Numbered from the stretch's first letter, positions 7,634-16,407 are shown. The stretch is DNA of 16,452 nt from Ekhidna sp. (GCA_028821635.1 JAPPDO010000285.1:1-16452); one strand, 5' to 3'. Translations and numbers: made by a program. The notes: a model not told the origin generated them from the letters alone.

Positions 7634-10600
7634 CACAGTTTCATTTTTATATTGAATCCAATACTCCTCGTTGAGGGGAAAGCGAAAGCCTCAATCCCTT
7701 GATCATTGCCAGAGTTAAAAGTCGCCTCCGGGTCAAATCCTACTGTATTTTTGTGGAGAATGGCCAGGTTACGTCCAACTATTGCTAATTGCAGATCCGT
7801 AAGGAAGGATAAGAACGAGCTTTTAAGAAAATCAGAGGGCAATCTATAGGAGAGTATCATCTCTCGAAGCTTGACGAAACTACCATCATATATAAACTCC
7901 TCTGCAAACACATTCCCCCTTCCTCCTACAAGCCCGTAGTACACCTGAGGGTCTACTTCGACAGTATTGACGCTACCGTCCTCCGTAATGCCTTCTGCAA
8001 CATATCCTCCGGCACCGAAATACCATTCCAATCGATCATTTTCTGTAAATTTTGCCCCTCCATTGGCTGCGGATACCGCATTGGTGAAAGAGAAAATATC
8101 ACCTCCCTTTCGTATATCAATAAGCACTGAAAGGGAGAAATTTTTGAAACTGATCTGATTGCTTACACCAGCAAGAAAGTCCGGCTGAAAGTTCCCGATT
8201 TTTTGCTGACCCGCCGGGTCTCTGACCGGCAGTCCTGTATGGTCAATAATTCGCCGACCCGTCTTGGGATCTTTCAAAAAAGCATTCGTTGCAAAGATAT
8301 CACCAAACTCACCGCCTTGCTCTGCCAATATAGCAACCCCAAACTGGTCATAAACACCCTGCCCCAATGGGATTGTCTCAATCTGCGGGGCCAATTCTTC
8401 AATAGCCGATCTATTTCTCGAGTAGTTAATGATTACATCGTAACGAAAATTACCGGCCTTAAAGGGTGTTCCGGAGAGCATGAGTTCAATGCCCCGATTA
8501 TTGATCCGTCCTGAATTTAGTAAGGCTGTTCTAAATCCTGATGTATTAGAGACGGGGATATTGAAAATCTGCTCATCAGTGGCGGCATTGTAGTAGTTAA
8601 AATCTACATTCAGCCGATTTTTAAAAAAAGCCAACTCAAAACCAGCTTCAAATGACGTTTTGATCTCCGCTTTTAAGCCCAATGGAGGACGAGTCGGCAC
8701 TAATTGACCAAATGATTGACCGTTGTGTATCAGGGTATTGACGGCAAAGAGTAGGTCTAATCTGTGCGGATCAGTGTCATTTCCTACCTGTGCAATGGAC
8801 GTTCTTATCTTTCCATAATCTACTACCCCCCATGACAGAGATAGTGCTTCAGTAAAAACCAGACTTCCAGATAATGCTGGATAAAAGAAAGATCTAGTTT
8901 CTGATGGTAAAGACGAGGACCAATCATTTCTACCGCTCAACTCCAGAAATAGGAAATCTTTATAATCAAATTGTAAAGCTCCATAAACAGATTGTACCTC
9001 TTTTTGAGATAAGCCCTCAGATAATATCGTAGCCGTTGCATTTTGTATCAAAAAGAAATTAGGTATCTCCAAACCATCCGCAACATTGGTAATGGACCGA
9101 TTCCTTGAGCGGAATAGGTTTGCACCCAGAGTGGTCGAAATATTCAGATTGCCACTCAGATTTTTGGCGGCGGTCAATAGCACATCTGTATTACTTTCCT
9201 GCACACGGCTGTTGCTCTCGCTGTAAAAGCCGCCATCTCCAGGTATTCTATAAATGGTGTTAGATGCATTTTTATTTTCACGAAAGTCGTGATAAATATC
9301 TGCTCCTGTTCTGACATGGCCCTTGAGCCAGTCTGTAAAACGATACTCCAGCAATAAAAAACCAATGATCCGATCACGCTCATCTTCATTGGTATTCAGA
9401 TTGACCGCCCAGTAAGGGTTTTGCCATTGGTCCGGTCTTTGGGTATTGGTGTATACTCTTGGCAGACCGTCGGCTGTCTGAAACTCCTTCAGATCGTCCA
9501 GCGAAATATTTCGGGGCATTTCTATTAAACTCCTCACTGGATTGTCAGGGCTCAGTGTCAGATTGGGTCTGTTAAATGCTTGTTGATTGAGATAGCTCAC
9601 CCGGCCTTCCACACGCACCTTTTCAGCTAATTTTGATCCTACATTCAGACTTAGATTAAACCTTTCAAAATCACTATTGGGCATGATATTTTCCCTGTCC
9701 AGGTGAGAGAAAGACGCTCTGAACTGTGTCTTCTCATTCCCCCCAGAAAAGGAAATGGCATTGTTATATGTAATTCCTTTTCTGAAAAAATCCTTAAAAT
9801 TGGCAGGCTCTGAACGGTAAGGTCTGGCATTGCCTGTCCAGTTGACAATAGGCACCCCGTCAATTTCAGTCTGCTCCCGTGTGCGTACGCCCCAACTTTC
9901 TCTAATGCCATTGAATATGCTGCCGTCATCCGCAATGGGAAACTCTCCCGCTGAGCCTCTGCCGAATCTGTTCTGCAATTCAGGAGAAATAAGTATATCT
10001 TCAAATGTCACACTGGAATTGACTTCTATGCCAACCCCCTCTCTCCTTTCTCCCTTCTTCGTCGTGATCACTATTACACCATTCAACCCTCTTGAACCGT
10101 ACAAATTTGCCGCGGCTGCACCTTTTAATACATTGATAGAAGCGATATCGTCGGGATTTATGTTGGATATGTTATCTCCGGAATCAATTCCACCAAACTG
10201 ACTGCCTCCCCCCTGACCTCTTGATACAGGTATACCGTCAATCACATAAAGCGGACTGTTAGAAGACCCCAGTGCGTTAAATCCCCTTATCACTACTTTA
10301 GACGAACCTCCCGGTCCTGTCCCTGCCTGATTTATCTGCACCCCGCTCAGCTTCCCTTGCAATGAATTCACTACATTAAACTCACGTGCCCCTGTAAGAT
10401 TAGTGCCGTCAACATTTTGCACACCATAGCCCAGTGCTTTTTTATCACGCTCTATACCTATTGCTGTCACGACTACTTCATCTAGCTGGTCAATGGATGC
10501 TCTCAGCACAATATTTAAAGACGTGCGATTTTCAATGGGAACAACCTGTGTTTCAAAACCTGTGTAAGAAAAAACCAAAGCCCCTGCAAGGTCGCCCTCA

Positions 10601-10797
10601 ATACCTAAAGCGTATCTCCCGTTCATATCAGTTGTTGTGCCAAATGTCGTTCCTTCAAGCACTATGGTTACGCCTATAAGCACTCTTCTCTCTTCATCTC
10701 GCACAAAACCTGAGATTTCAGATTTCTGAGCAAGAACAGCCTGCGTTATTAACCAGAAGCAGAAACCCAACAACAATGGTATTGATTTCATTGACAA
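7633..10797 (-). CDS. SusC/RagA family TonB-linked outer-membrane transporter
   Basis: The protein has 1054 residues, a normal length for SusC. The signal peptide ends near QAVLA/Q (residues 23/24). A carboxypeptidase-D regulatory-like domain spans about 26-100 (ISGFVRDEERRVLIGVTIVLEGT, DMNGRYAL). The TonB-box-like LDEVVVTA is at about 105-112. The plug follows with NSLQGKLSGVQI, VVIRGFNALG, SPLYVIDGIPV and GSRGLNGVIVITTKKG, then a 22-strand-type barrel ending in a SIGFNIKMKL terminal strand. There is no N-terminal STN/secretin domain, which fits the absence of an ECF sigma/anti-sigma pair nearby. It should import oligosaccharides across the outer membrane with SusD as lid. It is the first gene of the minus-strand operon. 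Two further in-frame residues (M3) could be the start; the difference is trivial. Confidence 0.97.
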   Translation of the reverse strand: MSMKSIPLLLGFCFWLITQAVLAQKSEISGFVRDEERRVLIGVTIVLEGTTFGTTTDMNGRYALGIEGDLAGALVFSYTGFETQVVPIENRTSLNIVLRASIDQLDEVVVTAIGIERDKKALGYGVQNVDGTNLTGAREFNVVNSLQGKLSGVQINQAGTGPGGSSKVVIRGFNALGSSNSPLYVIDGIPVSRGQGGGSQFGGIDSGDNISNINPDDIASINVLKGAAAANLYGSRGLNGVIVITTKKGERREGVGIEVNSSVTFEDILISPELQNRFGRGSAGEFPIADDGSIFNGIRESWGVRTREQTEIDGVPIVNWTGNARPYRSEPANFKDFFRKGITYNNAISFSGGNEKTQFRASFSHLDRENIMPNSDFERFNLSLNVGSKLAEKVRVEGRVSYLNQQAFNRPNLTLSPDNPVRSLIEMPRNISLDDLKEFQTADGLPRVYTNTQRPDQWQNPYWAVNLNTNEDERDRIIGFLLLEYRFTDWLKGHVRTGADIYHDFRENKNASNTIYRIPGDGGFYSESNSRVQESNTDVLLTAAKNLSGNLNISTTLGANLFRSRNRSITNVADGLEIPNFFLIQNATATILSEGLSQKEVQSVYGALQFDYKDFLFLELSGRNDWSSSLPSETRSFFYPALSGSLVFTEALSLSWGVVDYGKIRTSIAQVGNDTDPHRLDLLFAVNTLIHNGQSFGQLVPTRPPLGLKAEIKTSFEAGFELAFFKNRLNVDFNYYNAATDEQIFNIPVSNTSGFRTALLNSGRINNRGIELMLSGTPFKAGNFRYDVIINYSRNRSAIEELAPQIETIPLGQGVYDQFGVAILAEQGGEFGDIFATNAFLKDPKTGRRIIDHTGLPVRDPAGQQKIGNFQPDFLAGVSNQISFKNFSLSVLIDIRKGGDIFSFTNAVSAANGGAKFTENDRLEWYFGAGGYVAEGITEDGSVNTVEVDPQVYYGLVGGRGNVFAEEFIYDGSFVKLREMILSYRLPSDFLKSSFLSFLTDLQLAIVGRNLAILHKNTVGFDPEATFNSGNDQGIEAFAFPSTRSIGFNIKMKL

Positions 10798-10881
10798 CTA
10801 TTTACAAGTTTCAATTACAAATCTCCACAGAATACTCTCGACGGTCAGGGAGCACGAATACATATACATCAAATCCCTTTG

Positions 10882-10900
10882 GATAAAGAAAGACTTTATC
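10882..10900. promoter_or_regulatory. Inverted repeat GATAAAG-N5-CTTTATC, candidate operator
   Basis: Perfect 7-bp arms (10882-10888 and 10894-10900) surround a 5-bp spacer. The site lies in the presumed 5' leader of susC, just downstream of a candidate promoter, where a repressor such as the divergent ROK protein could bind. It could equally be an RNA hairpin in the leader. Confidence 0.35.
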
Positions 10901-10910
10901 ATGCTTTAAT

Positions 10911-10918
10911 TATGTTTG
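10911..10918 (+). promoter_or_regulatory. TATGTTTG, candidate Bacteroidota -7 element facing the ROK operon
   Basis: An exact match to the TAnnTTTG -7 consensus of Bacteroidota. The nearest upstream TTTG (10878-10881) is 29 bp away, too far for a standard -33 box, and the site would leave a leader of about 190 nt before the ROK start. Weak. Confidence 0.25.
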
Positions 10919-10933
10919 TTATAAATAAAACTG

Positions 10934-10963
10934 CAAATTATAACACAACTAATCAAGATCAAA
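10934..10963 (-). promoter_or_regulatory. Candidate susC promoter, TTTG-N17-TATAATTTG
   Basis: On the minus strand a TTTG (10963-10960) is followed after 17 bases by TATAATTTG (10942-10934). This is close to the Bacteroidota TTTG / TAnnTTTG promoter but has one extra base inside the -7 element. It would give a leader of about 130 nt before susC. Not proven. Confidence 0.35.
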
Positions 10964-11114
10964 TTAAATTTAGCAAATTTTAAGTTTTATAGCGATTAAT
11001 ATATTAAGAATTTAGCATACTATTTTTCATTAATAAAAATTATTATCAATTACAGAGAACTAAATATAATTGAGTACTTAATTTCATTCAAAAGATGACA
11101 AATCTAGCTGTATA

Positions 11115-12326
11115 ATGGTGAAGCATCATTTTTTAATAAATGATGGCAGCGTTCTTGATAAAAGGACGAGGCAACAGATGGAATACGTGCGCATTTTATC
11201 AAAAATGAACAAAGCAATGACTATTCCTGAGATTGCGGAGGCTGTACAAACAAGTATTCCTACTGTCACTGCCATAATCACTGATCTTCTGGAGAATAAC
11301 TGGATTGTCGTAGAAGGTAAACGAGAGACAGGACGGGGTAGAAATCCTGCGATCTATTCTGTCAATACCGAACAATTCTACGCTATAGGGCTCATTATAG
11401 GATTGAAAAAAGCGCAGATGGTCATTATCAGTATCAAACAATCAGAGGTTTATAAAAAATCTATCTCTGATTTTAATTTAGAAAACACGAAGGTATGTTT
11501 AAACCAAATAGTTGATTTTATAAGTGCATGTATTAAAGAGTTTGAAGTAAGCATTAGCAAAATATTAGGGCTGGGGATAGGCATTACCGGAAGGGTAAAT
11601 GTACACACTGGCGAAACTTTTAACTACTTTAACTTTATGGATGTGCCATTCAAACAATATCTTGAGACCCGCCTTAAGATGCCTGTATACGTAGAAAATG
11701 ATACCCGAATAACAGGTTTTACAGAGTGCGAATTTGGCAAAGGTAAAGGTAGCAATAACCTCATTTTAATCAACCTTGATCGTGGTTTGGGCCTTAGCAT
11801 GGTAGTGAACGGTAAACTGCTTTTGGGAAACTCAGGATTTGCCGGCGAGTTTGGTCACATGAAGTTTGGCACTAAAGAAAGGCTGTGCATTTGCGGCAAA
11901 AAAGGATGCTTAGGAACAGAAGTGTCCGGCTATGCACTTCAATTAGATTTTGAAGAAGCACTTAGCAAAGGCTGTCAATCTCTTTTGGTAACAGAAGATC
12001 AGGCAGAGGAGATCTCCTTTTTCGACATCCTCGAGGGGGCAAACAACGGCGATCTCACTTCTATTGATTTGATTCAGGCACAGGGTTTAAAATTGGGCGA
12101 GGCATTGGGCAGTATTCTCAACCTGCTGAATCCCAAAGATGTGATCATAGGTGGAAGCTTCGTTGTAGTGAATGATTTATTACTGGATTCTGTAAAAATG
12201 GGACTCAAGAAAACATGTTTGCCTATGGTGATAAAAGAATGCAGAATCATGCTTTCTGAGCTAAGTGCCAATGTGTACTGCCGGGGTGCAGCCTCCTTAA
12301 TATTTAAGAGCCACGACTTTATCTGA
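11115..12326 (+). CDS. ROK-family transcriptional regulator (NagC/Mlc/XylR type)
   Basis: The protein has 403 residues. A winged helix-turn-helix at about 22-83 (TIPEIAEAVQTSIPTVTAIITDLLENN, then a GRGRNP wing) is followed by a ROK domain at about 88-400. Sugar-site features remain: VEND at 193-196 and the GEFGH segment with His248. The ROK zinc motif CxCGxxGC is present (Cys258, Cys260, Cys265), though the usual CLE reads CLG. The N-terminal phosphate loop of ROK kinases (DxGGT) is replaced by IGLIIGLKKA with no aspartate, so kinase activity is unlikely and a sensor role fits. It is the first gene of the rightward operon and divergent from susC, so it probably controls both arms. The inducer is likely a pathway sugar, by analogy with NagC and Mlc. 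Confidence 0.92.
   Translation: MVKHHFLINDGSVLDKRTRQQMEYVRILSKMNKAMTIPEIAEAVQTSIPTVTAIITDLLENNWIVVEGKRETGRGRNPAIYSVNTEQFYAIGLIIGLKKAQMVIISIKQSEVYKKSISDFNLENTKVCLNQIVDFISACIKEFEVSISKILGLGIGITGRVNVHTGETFNYFNFMDVPFKQYLETRLKMPVYVENDTRITGFTECEFGKGKGSNNLILINLDRGLGLSMVVNGKLLLGNSGFAGEFGHMKFGTKERLCICGKKGCLGTEVSGYALQLDFEEALSKGCQSLLVTEDQAEEISFFDILEGANNGDLTSIDLIQAQGLKLGEALGSILNLLNPKDVIIGGSFVVVNDLLLDSVKMGLKKTCLPMVIKECRIMLSELSANVYCRGAASLIFKSHDFI
11124..11145. promoter_or_regulatory. Inverted repeat CATCATTT-N6-AAATGATG at the ROK gene start
   Basis: Perfect 8-bp arms (11124-11131 and 11138-11145) around a T/A-only 6-bp spacer, lying 9 bp inside the ROK coding start. The layout, two half-sites with an A/T-rich centre, resembles ROK-protein operators, so autoregulation is possible. 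A hairpin in the early mRNA is the alternative. Confidence 0.35.
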
Positions 12327-12362
12327 TTAGTAGATGTAGGGGGATGCTTTAAATACAGTTAA

Positions 12363-14249
12363 ATGGGACTTCATTGGATAGATATTCTGATCTTGCTCAC
12401 TTATATGATTGGTATGCTCATTATAGGTTTATATCTTTCTAAAAGAGCATCTAAAAACCTCAAAGAATATTTTCTGGGGGGGAATAAGATCAGGTGGTAC
12501 TTTCTAGGCCTTTCAAATGCTTCCGGGATGTTTGACATTTCCGGTGCTATGTGGACAGTCACTTTACTTTTCATTTATGGAGTCAAGAGCGCTTGGATAC
12601 CCTGGTTATGGCCGGTCTGGAATCAGATTTTTGTAATGGTCTTTCTGGCAGTATGGATGCGTCGGTCTAATACACTCACGGGAGCAGAATGGATTTCTTT
12701 CAGGTTTGGAGAAACGCAAGGAGGGAAGTGGTCTCACATCATTGTAGTTATTTTCGCTACTGTAAGTGTAATTGGTTTCATTGCCTATTTTGTGGAAGGC
12801 ATAGGCAAATTTGCCACCCAGTTTTTGCCATGGGATCTTAGCACAAACCTTCTGGGAGTGCTGCCGTTATCCTCAGCACAGGTATATGCAGTTATCATCA
12901 TTGGAGTAACAACTATTTATACCTTAAAAGGTGGCATTTACAGTGTGGTAAGTACAGAAGTAATGCAATTCATCATAATGACGATTTCTTGCATCATTAT
13001 CGCCATCATTACGTTAAATCGTGTATCTCATGAGCAGGTACTGGCCGTAGTACCTAATGGCTGGGGCAGCTTGATGCCTGAGTGGAAGCTATCCTTGGAT
13101 TGGTCTGATCTTTTCCCGGAGCTTACAAATAAAATAAGCAGTGATGGGTATGAGATGTTTACTCTACTTCTGGGCCTGATGATCTTCAAAGGCATATTTG
13201 CCAGTCTGGCAGGTCCGGTTCCAAGTTACGATATGCAGCGTATCCTTTCTGCTAAGACACCCTCTGAAGCAGCTAAAATGAGTGGATTGACCATGATAGT
13301 TCTCTACCTGCCCCGATATCTGATGATCACCGGCCTAACAGTGCTGGCTTTGGCCTATCTTGTGCCCGAGATGCGCACTATGGGAGCCGATCTTGACTTT
13401 GAGATAATACTTCCTTGGGCCATTCAGGAGTTTGCTCCGGTAGGCCTGAAGGGGTTATTACTGGCAGGTCTGTTGGCTGCCTTTATGGGTACTTTTGCGG
13501 CTTTTGTCAATGCAGCCCCTGCCTATTTAGTCAACGATCTGTATAAAAAATACCTAAAACCTAACGCGTCAAATAAAACGTTGATTAACTACAGTTATGC
13601 CTCAGGCATTTCACTTGTGTTAATTGGGCTTGGTTTTGGTCTTTTTGCCGGGTCGCTTAATGAGATGACTTTATGGATCTCCGCTTCTCTCTACGGCGGA
13701 TATGCAGCAGCCAATGTGTTAAAATGGATTTGGTGGAGATTTAATGGTATAGGCTACTTTACCGGAATGCTCGGAGGCTTGGTGGCTTCTATGACCGTGC
13801 CCCCTATCATACACATTTATTATCCTAAACTGATTGATATTTACATTTTCCCCGTCATCCTCCTGATCTCTTTAATCTGTAGTATCTCTTTTGCTCTTCT
13901 ATCAAAACCAGATGACATGGAATTGCTAAAACGCTTTTATATGCAAACAAAGCCGTGGGGATTTTGGAAGCCTGTCATCGCCAGTATCAGGGAGGAGTAC
14001 CCGGCATTTATGCCGAATCTAAAGTTTAAAAATGACCTACTTAACGTCCTTGTGGGTATGACCTGGCAGATGAGCATGGTAGTATTGCCCATGTATTTAC
14101 TAGCCGGATTCAAACAAGAAGCACTCATCTCCTCTGTAGTGTTGTTAATCACGACGATTATACTTAAAAAAACTTGGTATGACAACTTATCTCAGATAGA
14201 TGACGAGACAAAAATCACCTCCATTCAAATTGAAAAAATGAAATTATGA
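12363..14249 (+). CDS. Sodium:solute symporter (SSS family)
   Basis: The protein has 628 residues and roughly 14-15 hydrophobic segments. The N-terminus is a typical SSS start: a first membrane helix (about 6-25), the SKRASKNLKEYFLGGNKIRWYFLGLS loop, then SNASGMFDISG and the GAEWISFRFG segment. Later helices include TIYTLKGGIYSVVSTEVMQFIIM and GLLLAGLLAAFMGTFAAFVNAAPAYLVNDLY. It is longer than the usual 450-550 residues: a region from about 515 carries a hydrophilic stretch and two further probable membrane helices (about 565-608). SSS carriers bring sugars, sialic acids and other solutes across the inner membrane with Na+. The gene follows ROK after 36 bp and overlaps the next gene by 4 bp (ATGA). 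The substrate is inferred from context to be an amino-sugar product. Confidence 0.93.
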   Translation: MGLHWIDILILLTYMIGMLIIGLYLSKRASKNLKEYFLGGNKIRWYFLGLSNASGMFDISGAMWTVTLLFIYGVKSAWIPWLWPVWNQIFVMVFLAVWMRRSNTLTGAEWISFRFGETQGGKWSHIIVVIFATVSVIGFIAYFVEGIGKFATQFLPWDLSTNLLGVLPLSSAQVYAVIIIGVTTIYTLKGGIYSVVSTEVMQFIIMTISCIIIAIITLNRVSHEQVLAVVPNGWGSLMPEWKLSLDWSDLFPELTNKISSDGYEMFTLLLGLMIFKGIFASLAGPVPSYDMQRILSAKTPSEAAKMSGLTMIVLYLPRYLMITGLTVLALAYLVPEMRTMGADLDFEIILPWAIQEFAPVGLKGLLLAGLLAAFMGTFAAFVNAAPAYLVNDLYKKYLKPNASNKTLINYSYASGISLVLIGLGFGLFAGSLNEMTLWISASLYGGYAAANVLKWIWWRFNGIGYFTGMLGGLVASMTVPPIIHIYYPKLIDIYIFPVILLISLICSISFALLSKPDDMELLKRFYMQTKPWGFWKPVIASIREEYPAFMPNLKFKNDLLNVLVGMTWQMSMVVLPMYLLAGFKQEALISSVVLLITTIILKKTWYDNLSQIDDETKITSIQIEKMKL

Positions 14250-15202
14250 TTAAAGGAACCTTTATTGATGAAGTCAGTCACGATATCCCTCACCAAAACT
14301 GGGGACCCAACGAATGGGATCAGGATTTTGCACTCATGAAATCCATTGGAATAGAATTCGTCATTCTGATACGTTGCGGTTACAAAAAATGGAGTACTTA
14401 CCCCTCAAGTATACTCAAAAAGGAAGTGGAGACCTTTGATCCCCCAGAGGATTTAGTACGGTTGTTTTTGAATCTCTCCGAAGAACATGAAATGGGTTTT
14501 TACTTCGGGTTATATGATTCCGGTGAATTCTGGAAAAACCAGAATTACAAAAAAGAAACAGCCATCAACCTAAAAGTCATTGACGAAGTATGGGCTGCTT
14601 ACGGCAACTTCCCCGCTTTTAAAGGTTGGTATATCTCACATGAAGTAAACATAGGCAATGAAGGTATAATTAATTTATACAAGAAACTTGGCAAACACTG
14701 TAAAAATATCTCTGAAGGTCAACAAGTCATTATCTCACCTTACATTAACGGCATAAAAAACGTGAGCCAGTATACAGAAGAGATCACTAAGGCCAAATCC
14801 ATTACGCTAAAAGAACAGGAAGAAAACTGGCGAACCATTTTTGACCAGATATACGGTGCAATAGATGTAGTCGCTTTTCAGGATGGGCATGTAGCATACG
14901 AAGAACTGGAACACTTCATGCGTATTCACAAAAAACTTTCAGATGAACATGGTATAGAATGCTGGACTAATATTGAAACTTTTGATCGAGATATGCCTAT
15001 AAAATTTCTACCCATCAAATGGGAAAAAATGCGCATGAAACTGGAAGCAGCCAGAAAAGCGAATATCCAAAAAGCCATTACCTTCGAATTTTCTCATTTT
15101 ATGAGTCCTCAATCCGCTTATGTTCAAGCCGGTCATTTATTCAACCGATACAAGGAGTACCTAGAAGAGAAAGACAAGATTGGTAAAGTTCTGACAAAAT
15201 AA
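14246..15202 (+). CDS. DUF4434 family protein, putative cytoplasmic TIM-barrel glycosidase
   Basis: The protein has 318 residues and no signal peptide, so it is cytoplasmic. The sequence fits the DUF4434 family: MIKGTFIDEVSHDIPHQNWG at the start, WDQDFALMKSIGIEFVILIRC, FKGWYISHEVN with Glu133 at a strand end, VVAFQDGHV near 212-220, and ECWTNIETFDRD with Glu244. Two strand-end glutamates in a TIM barrel are the arrangement expected of a retaining glycoside hydrolase; assigning them as acid/base and nucleophile is inference. The gene is translationally coupled to the symporter (ATGA overlap) and lies 11 bp before the epimerase, which suggests that it acts on an imported oligosaccharide or glycoside before epimerisation. 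The reaction is not known for this family as far as I can tell. Confidence 0.82.
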   Translation: MIKGTFIDEVSHDIPHQNWGPNEWDQDFALMKSIGIEFVILIRCGYKKWSTYPSSILKKEVETFDPPEDLVRLFLNLSEEHEMGFYFGLYDSGEFWKNQNYKKETAINLKVIDEVWAAYGNFPAFKGWYISHEVNIGNEGIINLYKKLGKHCKNISEGQQVIISPYINGIKNVSQYTEEITKAKSITLKEQEENWRTIFDQIYGAIDVVAFQDGHVAYEELEHFMRIHKKLSDEHGIECWTNIETFDRDMPIKFLPIKWEKMRMKLEAARKANIQKAITFEFSHFMSPQSAYVQAGHLFNRYKEYLEEKDKIGKVLTK

Positions 15203-15213
15203 GCATATCAAAA

Positions 15214-16407
15214 ATGGATCAGTATTTCAACGAAATCAGCAAGTTATACAAATCAGAACTGCTGGAACAGGTAGTGCCTTTCTGGACAAATCATTCATTG
15301 GACCATCAGTATGGAGGATATTTCACATGCCTGGATCAACAGGGGAAAGTGTATGACACAGACAAATTCATTTGGCTTCAGGCCAGGCAAGTATGGCTAC
15401 TTGCCATGCTGTACGCAGAGGTAGAAAAAAAACAAGAATACCTAGATGCGGCAGTGCAAGGATCTGCTTTTTTGAGTAAATACGGACATGATGGCAACTT
15501 TGACTGGTATTTTAGCCTTACCCGACAAGGTAAGCCGCTCACTCAGCCGTACAACATCTTTTCCAATACATTCGCAGCTATGGCCTTTGGCAAACTGGGA
15601 TTGCTTTTGGGAAATGATGCTTATTTACACATCGCTCGCTCAACGTTTGAGAGGATACTGAAGCGTACCGATAACCCTAAAGGAAAGTATAATAAAACCT
15701 TTCCAGGCACTAGAAATTTGAAAGGATTTTCCCTTCCGATGATCCTTTGCAACCTGTCTTTAGAAATAACCCCCATCCTATCTGAAACCACCGTCACCCA
15801 AATTCAGGATCAAGCAATAGAAGAAGTGATGACTCATTTTTATGACGAAAACAGAGGGCTGATCTTGGAGAATATCACACAAGAACATCAATTTTCAGAT
15901 ACCTACGAAGGACGGCTTTTAAACCCCGGCCATGCCATAGAGGCCATGTGGTTTATCATGGATTTAGCACATAAGCGAACAGACAGCCAACTTGTGCAGC
16001 AGGCTGTAAAAATTACCTTGGATACCCTTGAGTATAGCTGGGACAGGTCTCATGACGGTATTTTCTATTTTATGGATATTTTGGGCAAGCCATTACAACA
16101 ATTAGAGTGGGACCAAAAACTATGGTGGGTGCATCTGGAAACGCTCGTAAGCCTGCTCAAAGGATATCAGCATACACAAAATGAAGCATGTCTTAGCTGG
16201 TTTCAAAAAGTACATGATTACACATGGAGTCATTTTAGAGATCAGGAATATGGAGGAGAATGGTTTGGCTACCTCAACAGACAGGGTCAGGTCTTGCTCC
16301 CACTCAAAGGAGGCAAATGGAAAGGATGTTTTCATGTGCCAAGAGCACTGTATCAGTGCTGGAAAAGTACAGAAGAGATAGCGAATCAAAAAGAGTCAAA
16401 AATATGA
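15214..16407 (+). CDS. AGE family epimerase, likely N-acylglucosamine 2-epimerase
   Basis: The 397-residue length is typical for an (alpha/alpha)6-barrel AGE enzyme, without signal peptide. The N-terminal GGYFTCLDQQGKVYDTDKF and WLQARQVWLLA (Arg58) closely follow the mammalian renin-binding protein/AGE pattern. NPGHAIE gives His240 and Glu243, and KGCFHVPRAL gives Cys372 and His374; all four sit exactly 8 positions before His248, Glu251, Cys380 and His382 of the pig enzyme (from memory). This supports N-acetylglucosamine/N-acetylmannosamine interconversion over cellobiose or mannose epimerase activity, though those share the fold. It would link ManNAc to GlcNAc metabolism in the cytoplasm. 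The next gene overlaps it by 4 bp. Confidence 0.9.
   Translation: MDQYFNEISKLYKSELLEQVVPFWTNHSLDHQYGGYFTCLDQQGKVYDTDKFIWLQARQVWLLAMLYAEVEKKQEYLDAAVQGSAFLSKYGHDGNFDWYFSLTRQGKPLTQPYNIFSNTFAAMAFGKLGLLLGNDAYLHIARSTFERILKRTDNPKGKYNKTFPGTRNLKGFSLPMILCNLSLEITPILSETTVTQIQDQAIEEVMTHFYDENRGLILENITQEHQFSDTYEGRLLNPGHAIEAMWFIMDLAHKRTDSQLVQQAVKITLDTLEYSWDRSHDGIFYFMDILGKPLQQLEWDQKLWWVHLETLVSLLKGYQHTQNEACLSWFQKVHDYTWSHFRDQEYGGEWFGYLNRQGQVLLPLKGGKWKGCFHVPRALYQCWKSTEEIANQKESKI

Larger units (their letters stand above)
10798..11114. promoter_or_regulatory. Divergent control region between susC and the ROK regulator
   Basis: This 317-bp A/T-rich stretch without a gene separates the two divergent operons and must hold both promoters. 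It contains a GATAAAG-N5-CTTTATC inverted repeat, a candidate leftward promoter and a rightward TATGTTTG element. Short A/T-only palindromes (10996-11007 and 11031-11045) are also there, but such runs are expected by chance in sequence this A/T-rich. Confidence 0.75.

Noticed and set aside
7634..7636. GTG start for susD one codon before the ATG
   Set aside because: The ATG at 7633 overlaps the susC stop by one base and is the more usual start; the effect is one residue.
10996..11007. TTAATATATTAA palindrome, and TAATAA-AAA-TTATTA at 11031-11045
   Set aside because: Composed only of A and T in a very A/T-rich spacer, so expected by chance; not claimed as operators.
15214..16407. A complete sialic-acid catabolic operon
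   Set aside because: Only the AGE epimerase and an SSS carrier fit; there is no sialidase, sialate lyase or O-acetylesterase in the window.
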